In this document: positions 42,585 to 52,344 of the stretch, piece after piece | How positions within the stretch are numbered: the first letter of the stretch is position 1 | How the letters are laid out: each line of letters starts with the position of its first letter | Source of the DNA: Paenibacillus azoreducens | GTDB lineage: Bacteria > Bacillota > Bacilli > Paenibacillales > Paenibacillaceae | Reading direction: 5' to 3' | Assembly: GCF_021654775.1 (NCBI RefSeq) | Contig: NZ_AP025343.1 | Coordinates: forward strand, 3,811,501-3,875,500 | Length of the DNA stretch: 64,000 bases | Program-made: the position numbers and the translations under genes | The notes under the pieces: generated by a model | Database searches by the model: none | What the model saw: the letters and a program-made list of their open reading frames with translations, nothing else | What the model was told of the DNA's origin: nothing

Positions 42585-43445
42585 ATGAAAATTAAAGTCA
42601 AGTCGACCAAAAGATTCGTCATTGCCGCATTAAGTGCAGTCATGCTGGTTACCGGTTGGCAGTCCCCTGACAAAGCGAATGCCGCAGCCAATGCAGTTCC
42701 GTCTTATGAAGTCAAATTTTTGCTGAACGCTGATAAAGTCCTGCGTAATGGTCTTACCTTACAAGATCAGGTGGAGAATGCTTTTCAGATTGAGGAGCCG
42801 GCTGCAAAGATGCTGGTGGAATATTTTGATACAAAGTCCTTGACGCTGAACGATTCGGGCTGGAATGCGCGCTTCCGCAAAAAAGAAGACAAGAAGAAAT
42901 ACGAAATGACGTACAAAAAACGGTACGCAGTTGTTAACGGTGATATAAACGCTGCTTTGGACCAAGCCAATCGTGAAGGATTCAGTGCGGCTGACACGAA
43001 TTACGAGGCGGAGATTGACTGGAGTTATCATAAACAGACGCTCAGCTTCTCGAATCATAAGGATGTTTCTGCTCCTAAAGGGCTGACGCTCCCAAGTGAA
43101 AAAGAGGCGCTCGATTTGCTTGTGAGCAACATTCCAGGCAAGCTCGATAAGACAAATACACCAGGGTGGGGAACAACCGCATTGAAACAAGCCTACGCGC
43201 ATGGCCCTGTTTCAGTAAGCAAATATACGGGAACCTTTGATGGGCTAAAAACGGATATTGAGCTATGGCCTATTGTAAGCGCGGACGGCACTGGAACGGA
43301 GAACGTCGTTGAAATCTCGTTCAAAACCGATGACTATCAGACGGCAGCGTCCAGTCGCACTAAACTTATGGAGCTGCTGGAAGCCAAAGGTTGGCTGGTG
43401 CCTGCCGACTCACTCAAGACTAATCTGGTGTTGGAACGTTATTAA
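42585..43445 (+). CDS. Secreted protein with a CYTH-like fold
   Basis: Exported protein of 286 aa. Signal peptide ends about DKANAAA. The mature part has SYEVKFLLNA, then EYFDTKSLTLNDSGWNARFRK and KKYEMTYKKRY, then NYEAEIDWSY and a closing strand VVEISFKTDDY. Alternating charged strands with the YFDT and RFRK elements resemble the CYTH/triphosphate-tunnel fold, normally cytoplasmic; here it is secreted. AAGGAG lies 8 nt before the ATG. No partner gene. The fold call is tentative. Confidence 0.6.
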   Translation: MKIKVKSTKRFVIAALSAVMLVTGWQSPDKANAAANAVPSYEVKFLLNADKVLRNGLTLQDQVENAFQIEEPAAKMLVEYFDTKSLTLNDSGWNARFRKKEDKKKYEMTYKKRYAVVNGDINAALDQANREGFSAADTNYEAEIDWSYHKQTLSFSNHKDVSAPKGLTLPSEKEALDLLVSNIPGKLDKTNTPGWGTTALKQAYAHGPVSVSKYTGTFDGLKTDIELWPIVSADGTGTENVVEISFKTDDYQTAASSRTKLMELLEAKGWLVPADSLKTNLVLERY

Positions 43446-43449
43446 GAAG

Positions 43450-43490
43450 AAAACCCGCAGAATGGATAAAAACATTCAACTGCGGGTTTT
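43450..43490 (+). terminator. Terminator after the CYTH-like gene
   Basis: AAAACCCGCAG and CTGCGGGTTTT form a perfect 11-bp stem, followed by a short T-rich tract. Confidence 0.85.
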
Positions 43491-43779
43491 GCTATGTTGT
43501 TAACAATCGAACTCCTTATTCTAAACTCAAGTTACTTATGATAGTCTTAGAATGGGTATTTTAGCCAATTAAATCAACTATAACGGATCTTTCATTTCTT
43601 TAAACTATATGAAAATGAAGAAAGGAAAACGGATATGTGGAAGAACTTTATCAATTAGCCGAGAATACTCGTGACTTTAGTCATGCAGATGAATCGGCTT
43701 CAGTTGAGGCATAGCTTTAGCTATGTTAATCAACTGACGTATGATAAGCTTAAAACGAATAAGAAGTGAGGTGAATGCC

Positions 43780-44919
43780 ATGCCTCGACATAAAGCTTAT
43801 AAGTTTCGGATCTATCCAAATCAAGAACAGCAAATATTAATCGCTAAAACTATCGGTTGTTCCAGATTTGTCTACAATCACTTTCTAAATATGTGGAATA
43901 CAGCTTATTCAAATACAGGAAAAGGTCTATCTTACCCTTCTTGTTCTGCTATGCTTCCCAAAATGAAGGAGGACGTTGAGACTTGTTGGTTGAAAGAAGT
44001 CGATAGCATCGCACTCCAATCCTCTCTTTTAAACTTAGCGGATTCTTTTTCTCGTTTTTTCAAAAAACAAAATAAAAGGCCTCAATTCAAAAGTAAAAAG
44101 AATCCCGTTCAAAGCTATACTACGAAGAACGTGAATCAAAGCATTGAAATCAAAGAAAACTACGTGAAGCTACCTAAACTCGGATTCGTAAAGTTGGCTA
44201 AAAGCCGAGAACCGAAAGGACGTATACTTAATGCTACCCTTCGTAAAAATGCGAGTGGAAAATTCTTCGTCTCCATCCTGTGTGAGGAAGAAATCGATGA
44301 ACTACCGAAAGTGAATTCCGCGATTGGTATTGACTTAGGTATCACAGATTTTGCAATTCTATCGGATAGTCAGAAGAAAGATAACCATAGATTCACTGCC
44401 CAGATGGAAAAGAAACTGAAACGAGAACAGCGTAAGTTGTCACGTCGTGCCTTCCTGGCTAAAAAGAAGGGAATCGACCTTTTTCATGCGGAGAACTACC
44501 AAAAACAAAAGCGAAAAGTCGCTAGACTCCACGAAAAAGTGATGAATCAACGTACCGATTTTCTAAATAAGTTAAGTACAGAAATCATCAAAAACCACGA
44601 TGTGATCTGTATAGAGGACTTAAACACAAAAGGTATGTTGCGTAATCGTAAATTAGCGAAAAGCATCTCTGACGTATCCTGGTCTAGTTTTGTAGAAAAG
44701 TTACAATACAAAGCCGACTGGTACGGTCGTCAAATTGTAAAGGTAGATCCATGGTTTCCCTCAAGCCAGATTTGTTCTGAATGTGGACACCTAGATGGAA
44801 AGAAACCGCTCCACATTCGGGAATGGACTTGCCCTATTTGTCATACCCATCACGACCGTGATATCAATGCGAGCAAAAATATCTTGATTGAAGGATTGAG
44901 AATACAAGCTCTATCATAG
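43780..44919 (+). CDS. tnpB: TnpB, RNA-guided nuclease of an IS605-family element
   Basis: OrfB/TnpB protein of 379 aa, the presumed ancestor class of Cas12. ATG 43780 has GAGGTG 7 nt upstream. The N-terminal domain reads [21 protein letters not shown]; the RuvC catalytic residues are Asp in [10 protein letters not shown], Glu in VICIEDLNT and Asp in DRDINASKN; the zinc finger has CSECG and CPICH. All key residues are intact, so it should be active as a guide-RNA nuclease that cuts empty donor sites. The guide RNA would derive from the 3' end of its own transcript. Confidence 0.92.
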   Translation: MPRHKAYKFRIYPNQEQQILIAKTIGCSRFVYNHFLNMWNTAYSNTGKGLSYPSCSAMLPKMKEDVETCWLKEVDSIALQSSLLNLADSFSRFFKKQNKRPQFKSKKNPVQSYTTKNVNQSIEIKENYVKLPKLGFVKLAKSREPKGRILNATLRKNASGKFFVSILCEEEIDELPKVNSAIGIDLGITDFAILSDSQKKDNHRFTAQMEKKLKREQRKLSRRAFLAKKKGIDLFHAENYQKQKRKVARLHEKVMNQRTDFLNKLSTEIIKNHDVICIEDLNTKGMLRNRKLAKSISDVSWSSFVEKLQYKADWYGRQIVKVDPWFPSSQICSECGHLDGKKPLHIREWTCPICHTHHDRDINASKNILIEGLRIQALS

Positions 44920-45056
44920 ACCAGACACAAAGAACCGTAGGTACTACGGGGATAGCTTGGTAAATAAGAGAAACCGCTGATTGTCGTGTATGCCACGATC
45001 GATCAAGTATGCTCTCTTCCCAAGAATCTCGTGACTTTAGTCATGAGAGGTTCAAT
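44920..45056 (+). ncRNA. Predicted omegaRNA scaffold of TnpB
   Basis: The stretch after the tnpB stop has the CCGTAGGTACTACGGGGATAG segment typical of TnpB guide-RNA scaffolds and ends in the right-end hairpin CTCGTGAC-TTTA-GTCATGAG then AGGTTCA. By known TnpB biology the next ~16-20 nt (from 45057) would be the guide. Exact ends are inferred. Confidence 0.6.
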
Positions 45057-45297
45057 TCAGGAAAGAAAAATCAAAGCGGTCGGCCATGAAACGTTCGATA
45101 CCGATGCGAGCATCGACTATCAAAAAAATGGCGCTCTGTTAGCCGAGTATTTCGTACTCGAGCAAGACGCCTATCAAGTCGAGTTGATGAAGAATTTGGA
45201 TAAAGTGCCGGCTACAGGCGCCATCATTTTTAACATTGTGCCCAAACCTGAAAAAGCATCCGGATTTCCGGTGCGGTCATTCGCCATTTTGCCATAA
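45057..45297 (+). pseudogene. C-terminal remnant of a cyclase/kynurenine-formamidase-family gene
   Basis: About 80 codons: KIKAVGHETFDTDASID, then LLAEYFVLEQ and MKNLDKVPATGAIIFNIVP, ending FPVRSFAILP. This is the end of the cyclase family (PF04199), where a nascent active-site region precedes the N-L-D-x-L/V-P turn and the P-V-R ending. The N-terminal two thirds are missing; the TnpB element lies at the broken edge. The upstream frame opened by the element is fortuitous. Confidence 0.65.
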
Positions 45298-45301
45298 ACG
45301 C

Positions 45302-45340
45302 AAAAAAACACGCCGTCGTCAAAAGCGAGCGTGTTTTTCT
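45302..45340. terminator. Terminator after the cyclase remnant
   Basis: AAAAACACGC and GCGTGTTTTT pair around a 15-nt loop, with A- and T-runs on both sides. Confidence 0.82.
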
Positions 45341-45438
45341 ATGAGTGAGCCAAGCAGTTCGGCGTATCCGTACTTGTGTTCCAAGCCTAATGAGCATAGC
45401 GCGGACGCTTTTTAATGCCTCCCTCCTGGTCTTCATCA

Positions 45439-47670
45439 TTAACAGTGTTCATCCAGACAATTGAAATCGGTAATGAGGCGCACGACTTGCCCCTTTTCGT
45501 TCAGGGCGAAGTAGGAAGCATAGAAACCGTCGCCCCACCCGGCTCTGAATACGGCGGCATTATGCGGTTGAGCCGGAAAAGGGACCGCCGTACAGTAATC
45601 CGAACTGATCGCTTCATCCCCTTCCAGCAGCTCGCTGAGATAGTCGTCATAATAATGTTCTCCCAGCTCTTGTTGGTGCATTATAAGCTGACGCGCGCTT
45701 TCTTCGTCCATGAAGCAGCCAAGTCCTGTATCGACCGGATAGCCAAATATTTCGCCGACCTTTAGTTCTTCAACCTTTTGTCCGGACAGAACAGCCATCT
45801 CCCAAGTCGCGACCTCATCTTCGGAAAAGCGGATTTCCGCGCAGCAGATCCGGCCATAATGCCGCTCTATATATAAATAGACTGGAAATGTTCCAACAGG
45901 CGACCTGCGGACAAATGCCGGTCTTTCCATGTTTGTCAACGGATCGGCTGCAACGATGCTGCCGGAAGGTATGTATAAATCAGACGCCCGAACGACTTCC
46001 TGCACATCAGGATGTCCTTCCCCCATGCTCAGGACGTCAAGCAACTTCCCGCCCGGCCTTCTCTGGCGGCGCAGAGCTTGCAGCGCTTCGCGGAACCTTT
46101 TTTTCACGGCCAACGTTGATGTATATTGATCCTCCGGAGCGGTTTGGAATTGGTACTGCAGTTCCCATTGCTCATTGTAGACATCGTACAGCATCTCCCA
46201 CGATTGTTCCGTTATATACCAACAAACCCTCAAAATGTAATATCGCGTGCCGTCGATAAATCCTGCCTGCTTCCACTCCTGTTCGTGGCTTTGGAAGAAA
46301 AAACAGCTCCCGGAATCGTCCATTTTGATTTTGTAAAGTCTCTCGCCTTCCTGCTCCCAACCATGGAATATCTCATCAAACGCAGCGGGAAGTTCTTCGG
46401 CAAAATTCTCATAGGTTTGCTCCAGTCTTTCCCAGTCAATGACCGGCCCCCCTTCCTCAAAACGGCGAACGAGCATGCTTCTATCCGGCCAAAGACCGTC
46501 CGGCGAGGCATCATAATCAACCATAACGTCATGCAGGACGTCTTTGGCCCGGTAGGTCGAAGGGTACAGCGTCCATTGTTCGATCATCGAACCGCTTTCA
46601 TTTTGAAACTTGTCGATACCATAAATATCGTTGTTTGAAATTAATACATTACTGCCGATTTTCCCGAAATACATTTCGAAATCGTCGGCAATGATGACGC
46701 CGGACTTCAATGTGCCGGCCACGACCAACTGGCCATGGTTGTAAAATCCGTACAAGCATTCGCAGCTCACATCCCCTCCTACAAAAAAGGTGGCGCCCCA
46801 TAAAGCGATGTGCCTTCCGGTCAGGTCGCCAAATACAACCATTGGCGGCGAATAATCGGTATCATAAGCTTCGATAAAGGTGTCTACCATTAAGTTCGCG
46901 GCAAATATGCAGCCTGCAATTGTAAAGTTAAGTCGGTCCGCTTCCTCCATAAGCTGAGCCATATCCAGCCGCTGCAAATGCACGTTTTCTTCCGAAAGCA
47001 AATAATACGCCGGCTTCTCATCCATAAGATGAAGCCAAGCACCGTTAAGGATGTCGTACAATGGAGTATCGCGCGTGGGATGTTCGATCGCGTTCAAAAG
47101 GTTGTCCGCCTGTTTGACAGTGATGATGCGGAAAGTATGCTCAAGCAGCGTGCATGTCCGATCAATAAGGTCCTCCTGCTGCATTAGCGCCTGCATATAC
47201 TGTTCCTTCATCTTCTTAAATGCCTCACTCTCGGCATTTTGCCGCTCTCTCTCTTGAACGTATTGTTTGTTATCATACCGCACCTTTGCATTAAGGCGCT
47301 CGAAATAACGAAGAGCCTTCTTCAGTGTATTCGTGTCGCCGGGCCATAGCGGTTTGACAGCTTTTTCATGACCGTTGCCTTCCTGGCAATACAAACCGAC
47401 CGTTTTGTTTCCCTGTTCGTCAACGTCAATATCATAATGGAAAAAGAGCATATCCTCCTCGCCGTTTTCATTGGTGCTCTCTTCTCCAACGGTGAGGCGG
47501 GCCGGGCCCTGCTCCGGGAGGCGAAACCCGTAAAACAGCCTGCCATCCCAATAACCGTTTTTGTCCATATCATAATAATCGTTGTAATTTTCCTTAACGA
47601 GCGGCAATGTCAAAATATCTTCGATGGTTTGTACGGTAACCGCTGCACGCAGCTTATCATATTCAGTCAA
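45439..47670 (-). CDS. Large protein of unknown function with C-terminal DUF4241 domain
   Basis: Cytosolic protein of 743 aa, no signal peptide. Three regions can be told apart: residues 1-230, acidic and partly coiled-coil (ERERQNAESEAFKKMKEQY); about 260-370, short beta repeats rich in Gly and Val (VVFGDLTGRHIALWGATFFVGG), resembling polymer-forming or bactofilin-like turns; and from about 550 a DUF4241 domain with FRAGWGDGFYASYFALNEKG near the end. TTG 47670 is preferred as start because GGGGG is 7 nt upstream, whereas ATG 47691 has none at proper distance. It follows another unknown gene by 46 bp. Function not known. Confidence 0.75.
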   Translation of the reverse strand: MTEYDKLRAAVTVQTIEDILTLPLVKENYNDYYDMDKNGYWDGRLFYGFRLPEQGPARLTVGEESTNENGEEDMLFFHYDIDVDEQGNKTVGLYCQEGNGHEKAVKPLWPGDTNTLKKALRYFERLNAKVRYDNKQYVQERERQNAESEAFKKMKEQYMQALMQQEDLIDRTCTLLEHTFRIITVKQADNLLNAIEHPTRDTPLYDILNGAWLHLMDEKPAYYLLSEENVHLQRLDMAQLMEEADRLNFTIAGCIFAANLMVDTFIEAYDTDYSPPMVVFGDLTGRHIALWGATFFVGGDVSCECLYGFYNHGQLVVAGTLKSGVIIADDFEMYFGKIGSNVLISNNDIYGIDKFQNESGSMIEQWTLYPSTYRAKDVLHDVMVDYDASPDGLWPDRSMLVRRFEEGGPVIDWERLEQTYENFAEELPAAFDEIFHGWEQEGERLYKIKMDDSGSCFFFQSHEQEWKQAGFIDGTRYYILRVCWYITEQSWEMLYDVYNEQWELQYQFQTAPEDQYTSTLAVKKRFREALQALRRQRRPGGKLLDVLSMGEGHPDVQEVVRASDLYIPSGSIVAADPLTNMERPAFVRRSPVGTFPVYLYIERHYGRICCAEIRFSEDEVATWEMAVLSGQKVEELKVGEIFGYPVDTGLGCFMDEESARQLIMHQQELGEHYYDDYLSELLEGDEAISSDYCTAVPFPAQPHNAAVFRAGWGDGFYASYFALNEKGQVVRLITDFNCLDEHC

Positions 47671-47715
47671 AATAAGTCCCCCGTTCGGCATCTCCGTGTT
47701 GATCTGGATGCATCG

Positions 47716-48606
47716 CTACATCTGATTCCGTTTTTCGGCATAACTGTTTTTAACCGGTTCATACCACCAATCAAGAAACTGCCCCCACCCTTGCTCCGCA
47801 AGACTATTGTCGAGCACTTCGTACCCCGTTTCAAATTCCTCCTCGGCAGGCAATCGGGTCAGACCGTAATCATTGTTATATTCGTAAGCGCGGGTTTCTA
47901 TGACCAGGCTTCGTATCGCCTGAAAATATGGATTTGCCATGACCTCTTGGGGGCTATAGGTAACCTGCTCCATCCCGGCCTCCGAACGTTTCATTTGCCA
48001 TTCCGTATCCAGCGCATTCAGGATGGCATAGGCAGCCATGATCGGATACCATATGCTGATCAGAATCATCGCATCCTGTTTGCGCGCTTCCGGCAGCATC
48101 ATGTTGATGATCTCTTCGAGCGGAATTTCGCGAGGCGGCTCGGCATCCTGTCCGGTTAATTTGCCGGCGTTTACAAATAGCTGCCAAAGCTCGCTGCCTG
48201 CATCAAAATACAGCATGCCGACATGCTGCAGATGATCGGGGATCTGATCTATATCATTCGGTCCCCAAGCTTCCATCGGATGGCAATAGATACCTACCTC
48301 GGGGTTGGTCTCCTCGTCCCACTCCCTGTCGGGATGACGCAGCATGTACTTCTGTTTTTTCAATCCGTCAAAATATTCCTTATGCCGTTCGTATTCCGGA
48401 TGCTCCATTACCGGAAAGGCATATGTATACCGGTGTTTCAACAGCGGAGCAAGAACGTGAAAATGTTGGAACGAAGCGTCCCATCTGCCCACAAAACGAG
48501 CCAGGGAATGATATATGGAACGCATATCCAATGTGTTGCCGAGAGGGCTCTCGTCCAAAACAAGAACAGCGCCGTCAACCGCGCCCTCTATTTCGTGCAT
48601 ACCCAT
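47716..48606 (-). CDS. Unknown protein, first gene of the DUF4241 locus
   Basis: Acidic cytosolic protein of 296 aa with many Trp and Tyr and no membrane segment: MHEIEGAVDGAVLVLDESP at the start, DIDQIPDHLQHVGMLYFDAG in the middle and GWGQFLDWWYEPVKNSY near the end. I recognise no family. ATG 48606 has AAAGGA about 10 nt upstream. It is followed by the DUF4241 protein on the same strand, so the two are probably co-transcribed. The acidic, Trp-rich character is common among immunity-type proteins, but no toxin is adjacent. Confidence 0.7.
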   Translation of the reverse strand: MGMHEIEGAVDGAVLVLDESPLGNTLDMRSIYHSLARFVGRWDASFQHFHVLAPLLKHRYTYAFPVMEHPEYERHKEYFDGLKKQKYMLRHPDREWDEETNPEVGIYCHPMEAWGPNDIDQIPDHLQHVGMLYFDAGSELWQLFVNAGKLTGQDAEPPREIPLEEIINMMLPEARKQDAMILISIWYPIMAAYAILNALDTEWQMKRSEAGMEQVTYSPQEVMANPYFQAIRSLVIETRAYEYNNDYGLTRLPAEEEFETGYEVLDNSLAEQGWGQFLDWWYEPVKNSYAEKRNQM

Positions 48607-48810
48607 CAAGCTTCAATCCTTTCCGTTTGTCAAATGGTTAAAAATTTAACTATCATATATCGATTGCCCGGCTACTGTCGGGAGTGGTCAGACGCAATCA
48701 TGCGTTTTTGGATCATTTTCCGCTCAGAAAATAATCTTGCACAATCACTCCTTTTAAGAACTTAATTTAAGTATAGACGAATCTATGACTATATCAAATC
48801 ATAACCGTTA

Positions 48811-48843
48811 GCTTATGTTTGATACATATTCCAATGCCGTTGA
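48811..48843 (-). pseudogene. Fragment of an AraC-type gene
   Basis: CTTATGTTTGATACATATTC then CAATGCCGTTG differs by one base from the 3' end of the intact AraC gene (53076-53105) and encodes TALEYVSNIS on the minus strand. Only about 11 codons remain. Confidence 0.5.
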
Positions 48844-48892
48844 GGGGGTTACATTCACTTTTACAACTACGAACGATTACAAGTAAAACTAA

Positions 48893-48935
48893 ACAGCCTC
48901 AGTCCGATTAAATTTTCGGACCAAGGCCGCTTAAT
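48893..48935 (-). terminator. Terminator after the P450 gene
   Basis: On the minus strand CCTTGGTCCGA and TCGGACTGAGG pair with small mismatches, followed by a T-rich tract. Confidence 0.65.
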
Positions 48936-49023
48936 TGTTGTTGGGGCTGTCTACTTGGCATGGTGCAGTTTAGGACTCATGATGAGCATCTTCTTCGGAT
49001 AGCCTTTGCGTACTACGCCAAAG

Positions 49024-52000
49024 CTATTGCTTGCCGCCGGCCCACACATCCTTGGCGTAACGGCCTTCGGCTCCGAGACGGTCCAGCCATTCCGAAGCCT
49101 CAGACTCGCTCATGCCGTGAACCGTCCGGTATGCCTTGAGCAATGCTTGCTCAACATCCGGCGCCATCTTGCCTCCATCTCCGCATATATAGAAATGACC
49201 GCCCTGATCCAATAAGGCAACGAGCTCCTCTGCCCGCTCCGGCTGCCCCATCACATGCTGCACATACGTCTTCCCCTGGCCCTCTTTTCGGGAATAAGCC
49301 TTATAGACGTTCACGATGCCTTCTTGTTCGTATTGCTCCAATTCCTCAGAATAAATATCGTCCGTCTCATTGCGGCAGCCAAAGTAAAGACATGCTTGAC
49401 CAAGCTGCTCCCCTGCCTTCTGCAGCACGCTCCGTGCCTGCAAAAACCCGCGGAAGGGCGCGATTCCAACGCCCGGTCCAACCATAATGACCGGCGTTGC
49501 CGGATTGGGCGGCAGTTGAAAGCCCGATTCCGGCGTGCGGATGAACATCAGAATCGAATCTCCTTCTTCCGTGCCGGCCAAAAAGTTCGAAGCCACCCCC
49601 CGGTACTCCGTCTTGCCATTCCAGGCCGGCTCACGTACGACGCTGACTGTTATGCTAAGCTGCTCGGGCTGTTCACTAGGCGAACTGGAGATCGAATAAT
49701 ATCTCGCTTTAAGCGGCGGAAGCAGCTCTAGAAATCGCTCGAACGACAATTCGCAAGCTGCATATTGCTCTAATAAATCCAGCATCGTTACACGTTTTTG
49801 CAAAATATGTTCACGATAAGCCTCTTCTTCCAGCAATGCTTCCAGTTCACGCTTGTGAGGCGGGCATTCCGTCGCGGCAGCCAGTTCCCGCAGTTGGGCC
49901 CGAGTCGCGGCATCCTGGAGTTCAACACTGCAGCTCAGCAGCTCGAACAATTTGACAGGACGATCTAACGGCAAGTGGGCCATGCTCAGCCCAGTCGTCG
50001 TCAGCAAAACATGATCATTGCCGTTCAAATGAAAGCGTTGTAGAACTCGATTCACGAGTTCCTTTCGGTTGCGCGCAAATACCCCTAAATGATCGCCTTC
50101 ACGGTACGTCACGCCTGCAGGCAATTTAATTTCAATATGTCGGGTACTTCTCTCTTCCGCCCCTCGCTGCAGTTCTCTGTTCATTACAACCTTCGCATAA
50201 TAGGCATTGTAGGTACCAGCCAGAGGCGCTTCCATCTCGCCATCCACAACTTGCAGCGATAAAGTAGGGGATGTCTTCTTTGCCGTTTCATTAACAGCCA
50301 ACCCCAATGTATGCATTACTGTCGGCCACAACTCTTCCCGCCATGCTTCAACCTGATTTTCGAAATCGCCGCTCACGTCGCCTTCGCCAAGTTCCGCTAC
50401 TCGCTGCGCGCCTTTGGAAGCCATCAGTTCATCGATCAATTTCGGTACTTTTTGAAAAGTGCTCGCCCAGTTGCGGTCGCCGCAACCAAAGACGCAATAA
50501 CGGACTCCCGCCAAATCGCCGGCAGGTATATCCTCTAACCATTGCACAAATTCACGAGCATTGTTGGAAGGTTGCCCGTTGTATGAAGAGGTCACCATAT
50601 ATACGATTCCTTCCTTCGGCAGCTTGCCGGCATAATCGTTTAATGACGCGACCACGGATTTAAAGCCTTGATTACGTCCGGTATCGGCAAGTTCCCGCGC
50701 GATCCCTTCGGCTGTACCAAGATCCGATCCATACAAAACTAATAACGGCGTGTTATGCAGGTCACCCGCGGATATCTCTTGTTGGCCATTCGCCGTTTCC
50801 TCTGCTGCCGCTTGAGCCGGTGATTTCGAATCATTGCCGCTTCCCACGACAAAATACCCCTTTTGTATACTGCGGGGACGAACTTTTATTTTAAAATTGT
50901 CAGGTTTCAGCGTTAATGACTCTCTAACTTTCAGCTTATAACGGGTATGGTCGATCAGCTCGAAATTTTTCAGAATAAGTCCCAGCACCAGCGTAGCCTC
51001 TTGCAAAGCGAACTGTTGACCGATACAGGCCCTCTGGCCAAGTCCGAACGGCTTATAGGCATCATGAGGCACCTTGCTCGGATCTTCGAATCGTTCCGGC
51101 CGGAATATTTCGGCGTCTTCTCCCCATGCCGCAACATCGCGATGGAGCTGTGGAACAAGCACCAGCAGATTCTCACCTTTTTTCAAATCGTATTTGCCTG
51201 CCAGCAGCGTATCTTCTTTCACTTCCAGATTGAATGCCGGAGCGGTAGGCCACATACGCAGCGATTCATCCAAAATCATCCGCACATATTTCAGATTTTT
51301 CACTTGTTCGAACGTCGGCACTGGATCTGTGAGAATCCGGTCCACCTCTTCATACCCTTTTTGCAGTTTATCCGGATGGTTCAACAAATAGTAGAGGGCG
51401 AACGAAAGCAGGCCGCTCGTTGTCTCATGTCCGGCTATTAAAAAAGTAATAATCTGATAACGAATATTCGCATCATCCAAAGCTTCGCCTGTCTCGGGAT
51501 CTTTGCCTTTCAACATATGGGCCAATAAATCGGCCTCTCCTTGCGAACCGCGGGCTTTGCGTTCGGCAATGATTTTGTCCACCAGCGTAAACATATATTC
51601 GATGTCCTGATTGAATTGTCTTCTCGTCTTGACCATTAATTTGTCCTGGATGCCGAGACGCTGCGCCTGACTAAGCGACTCATCCAGCGCTCTCACCATG
51701 CTTGTGACGAATGGGTGGGATTCCTCGCGATAAAAACTGTTGAACCGGTAATTAAAACCGCATAAACCGATCGTATCGAGGGCGAGCCTCGTCATATCCT
51801 CAGGTACATCGATCTGCTCCTCCGGATTTGTCCGCGACCATTTCTGAATAAGCTGCATCGCCAAATCCAGCATCATGTCAAAATAACCGCGCATCGCCGT
51901 CCGGCTAAAGCTCGGCAGCAAAATATTGTGAGCTTTGCTCCAGTTTGGATCATTCGTCTCGGACGTAAATAATCCGTCTCCTGCATAAGCACGTACCTTT

Positions 52001-52230
52001 TCCAACGTAGTCTTCTCCACCACTTTACCGAACCGCGGCGAGTTGCCCACTTCTTTCATCAACTCATAACCGGACACAATGTAGAAATTGCCAAACGGAA
52101 GCTTCATACGGAAAATCTCGCCATACTCATCAGCCAGATTCATAAATGACTGAAGCGGCGTGTCGGCATTGATTTGCGGAACATTCCCAAGCGGTCCGTA
52201 TGTTTTAGGTTGTGGAATCGCGATCGTCAT
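49024..52230 (-). CDS. Self-sufficient cytochrome P450 CYP102A (P450-reductase fusion)
   Basis: Soluble fatty-acid hydroxylase of 1068 aa, the P450 BM3 architecture. The heme domain (1-455) has the I-helix [12 protein letters not shown], ExxR in DESLRMWP and the heme Cys in [12 protein letters not shown]. The FMN flavodoxin domain starts near 490 ([18 protein letters not shown]); the FAD/NADPH domain (about 680-1068) has [22 protein letters not shown] and [14 protein letters not shown]. All cofactor motifs are intact. GTG 52233 is the alternative start, with GGGAGGT well placed for both. Repressed by the adjacent TetR via a palindrome at its promoter. Confidence 0.97.
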   Translation of the reverse strand: MTIAIPQPKTYGPLGNVPQINADTPLQSFMNLADEYGEIFRMKLPFGNFYIVSGYELMKEVGNSPRFGKVVEKTTLEKVRAYAGDGLFTSETNDPNWSKAHNILLPSFSRTAMRGYFDMMLDLAMQLIQKWSRTNPEEQIDVPEDMTRLALDTIGLCGFNYRFNSFYREESHPFVTSMVRALDESLSQAQRLGIQDKLMVKTRRQFNQDIEYMFTLVDKIIAERKARGSQGEADLLAHMLKGKDPETGEALDDANIRYQIITFLIAGHETTSGLLSFALYYLLNHPDKLQKGYEEVDRILTDPVPTFEQVKNLKYVRMILDESLRMWPTAPAFNLEVKEDTLLAGKYDLKKGENLLVLVPQLHRDVAAWGEDAEIFRPERFEDPSKVPHDAYKPFGLGQRACIGQQFALQEATLVLGLILKNFELIDHTRYKLKVRESLTLKPDNFKIKVRPRSIQKGYFVVGSGNDSKSPAQAAAEETANGQQEISAGDLHNTPLLVLYGSDLGTAEGIARELADTGRNQGFKSVVASLNDYAGKLPKEGIVYMVTSSYNGQPSNNAREFVQWLEDIPAGDLAGVRYCVFGCGDRNWASTFQKVPKLIDELMASKGAQRVAELGEGDVSGDFENQVEAWREELWPTVMHTLGLAVNETAKKTSPTLSLQVVDGEMEAPLAGTYNAYYAKVVMNRELQRGAEERSTRHIEIKLPAGVTYREGDHLGVFARNRKELVNRVLQRFHLNGNDHVLLTTTGLSMAHLPLDRPVKLFELLSCSVELQDAATRAQLRELAAATECPPHKRELEALLEEEAYREHILQKRVTMLDLLEQYAACELSFERFLELLPPLKARYYSISSSPSEQPEQLSITVSVVREPAWNGKTEYRGVASNFLAGTEEGDSILMFIRTPESGFQLPPNPATPVIMVGPGVGIAPFRGFLQARSVLQKAGEQLGQACLYFGCRNETDDIYSEELEQYEQEGIVNVYKAYSRKEGQGKTYVQHVMGQPERAEELVALLDQGGHFYICGDGGKMAPDVEQALLKAYRTVHGMSESEASEWLDRLGAEGRYAKDVWAGGKQ

Positions 52231-52256
52231 CACTAACTATACCTCCCAATCGTCAT

Positions 52257-52280
52257 ATTATAGGAATGAACGTTCATTCC
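52257..52280 (-). promoter_or_regulatory. CYP102A promoter with FatR/Bm3R1-type operator
   Basis: GGAATGAACGTTCATTCC (52263-52280) is a perfect 18-bp palindrome, next to a TATAAT -10 box (minus strand, 52257-52262). It is the same core as the Bm3R1 operator of P450 BM3. Confidence 0.88.
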
Positions 52281-52344
52281 GATCTCGGCATAGTACGGCG
52301 ATATTGACTATATTGCCGTACTAGCTGTGCCAGATCCGCCATCT

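Larger units (their letters stand above)
43660..45056 (+). mobile_element. TnpB-only IS200/IS605-family element
   Basis: The element consists of one tnpB gene with structured ends and no tnpA. The left region has CTCGTGAC-TTTA-GTCATG (43668-43685) and a nested hairpin, TCAGTTGA/TCAACTGA around CATAGC-TTTA-GCTATG (43700-43737). The right region repeats CTCGTGAC-TTTA-GTCATGAG (45028-45047) and ends near GGTTCA (about 45056). The exact left boundary is uncertain. Without tnpA it would need a transposase in trans. The sequence immediately to the right is the tail of a cyclase gene. Confidence 0.75.

Noticed and set aside
44986..45056. N-terminal part of the open frame upstream of the cyclase remnant
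   Set aside because: This part is the TnpB omegaRNA and right end, so its translation is accidental; only the portion after 45057 matches the cyclase family.
47368..48159. 263-codon plus-strand frame
   Set aside because: Antisense to the two-gene DUF4241 locus; no start signals and low-complexity hydrophobic content.
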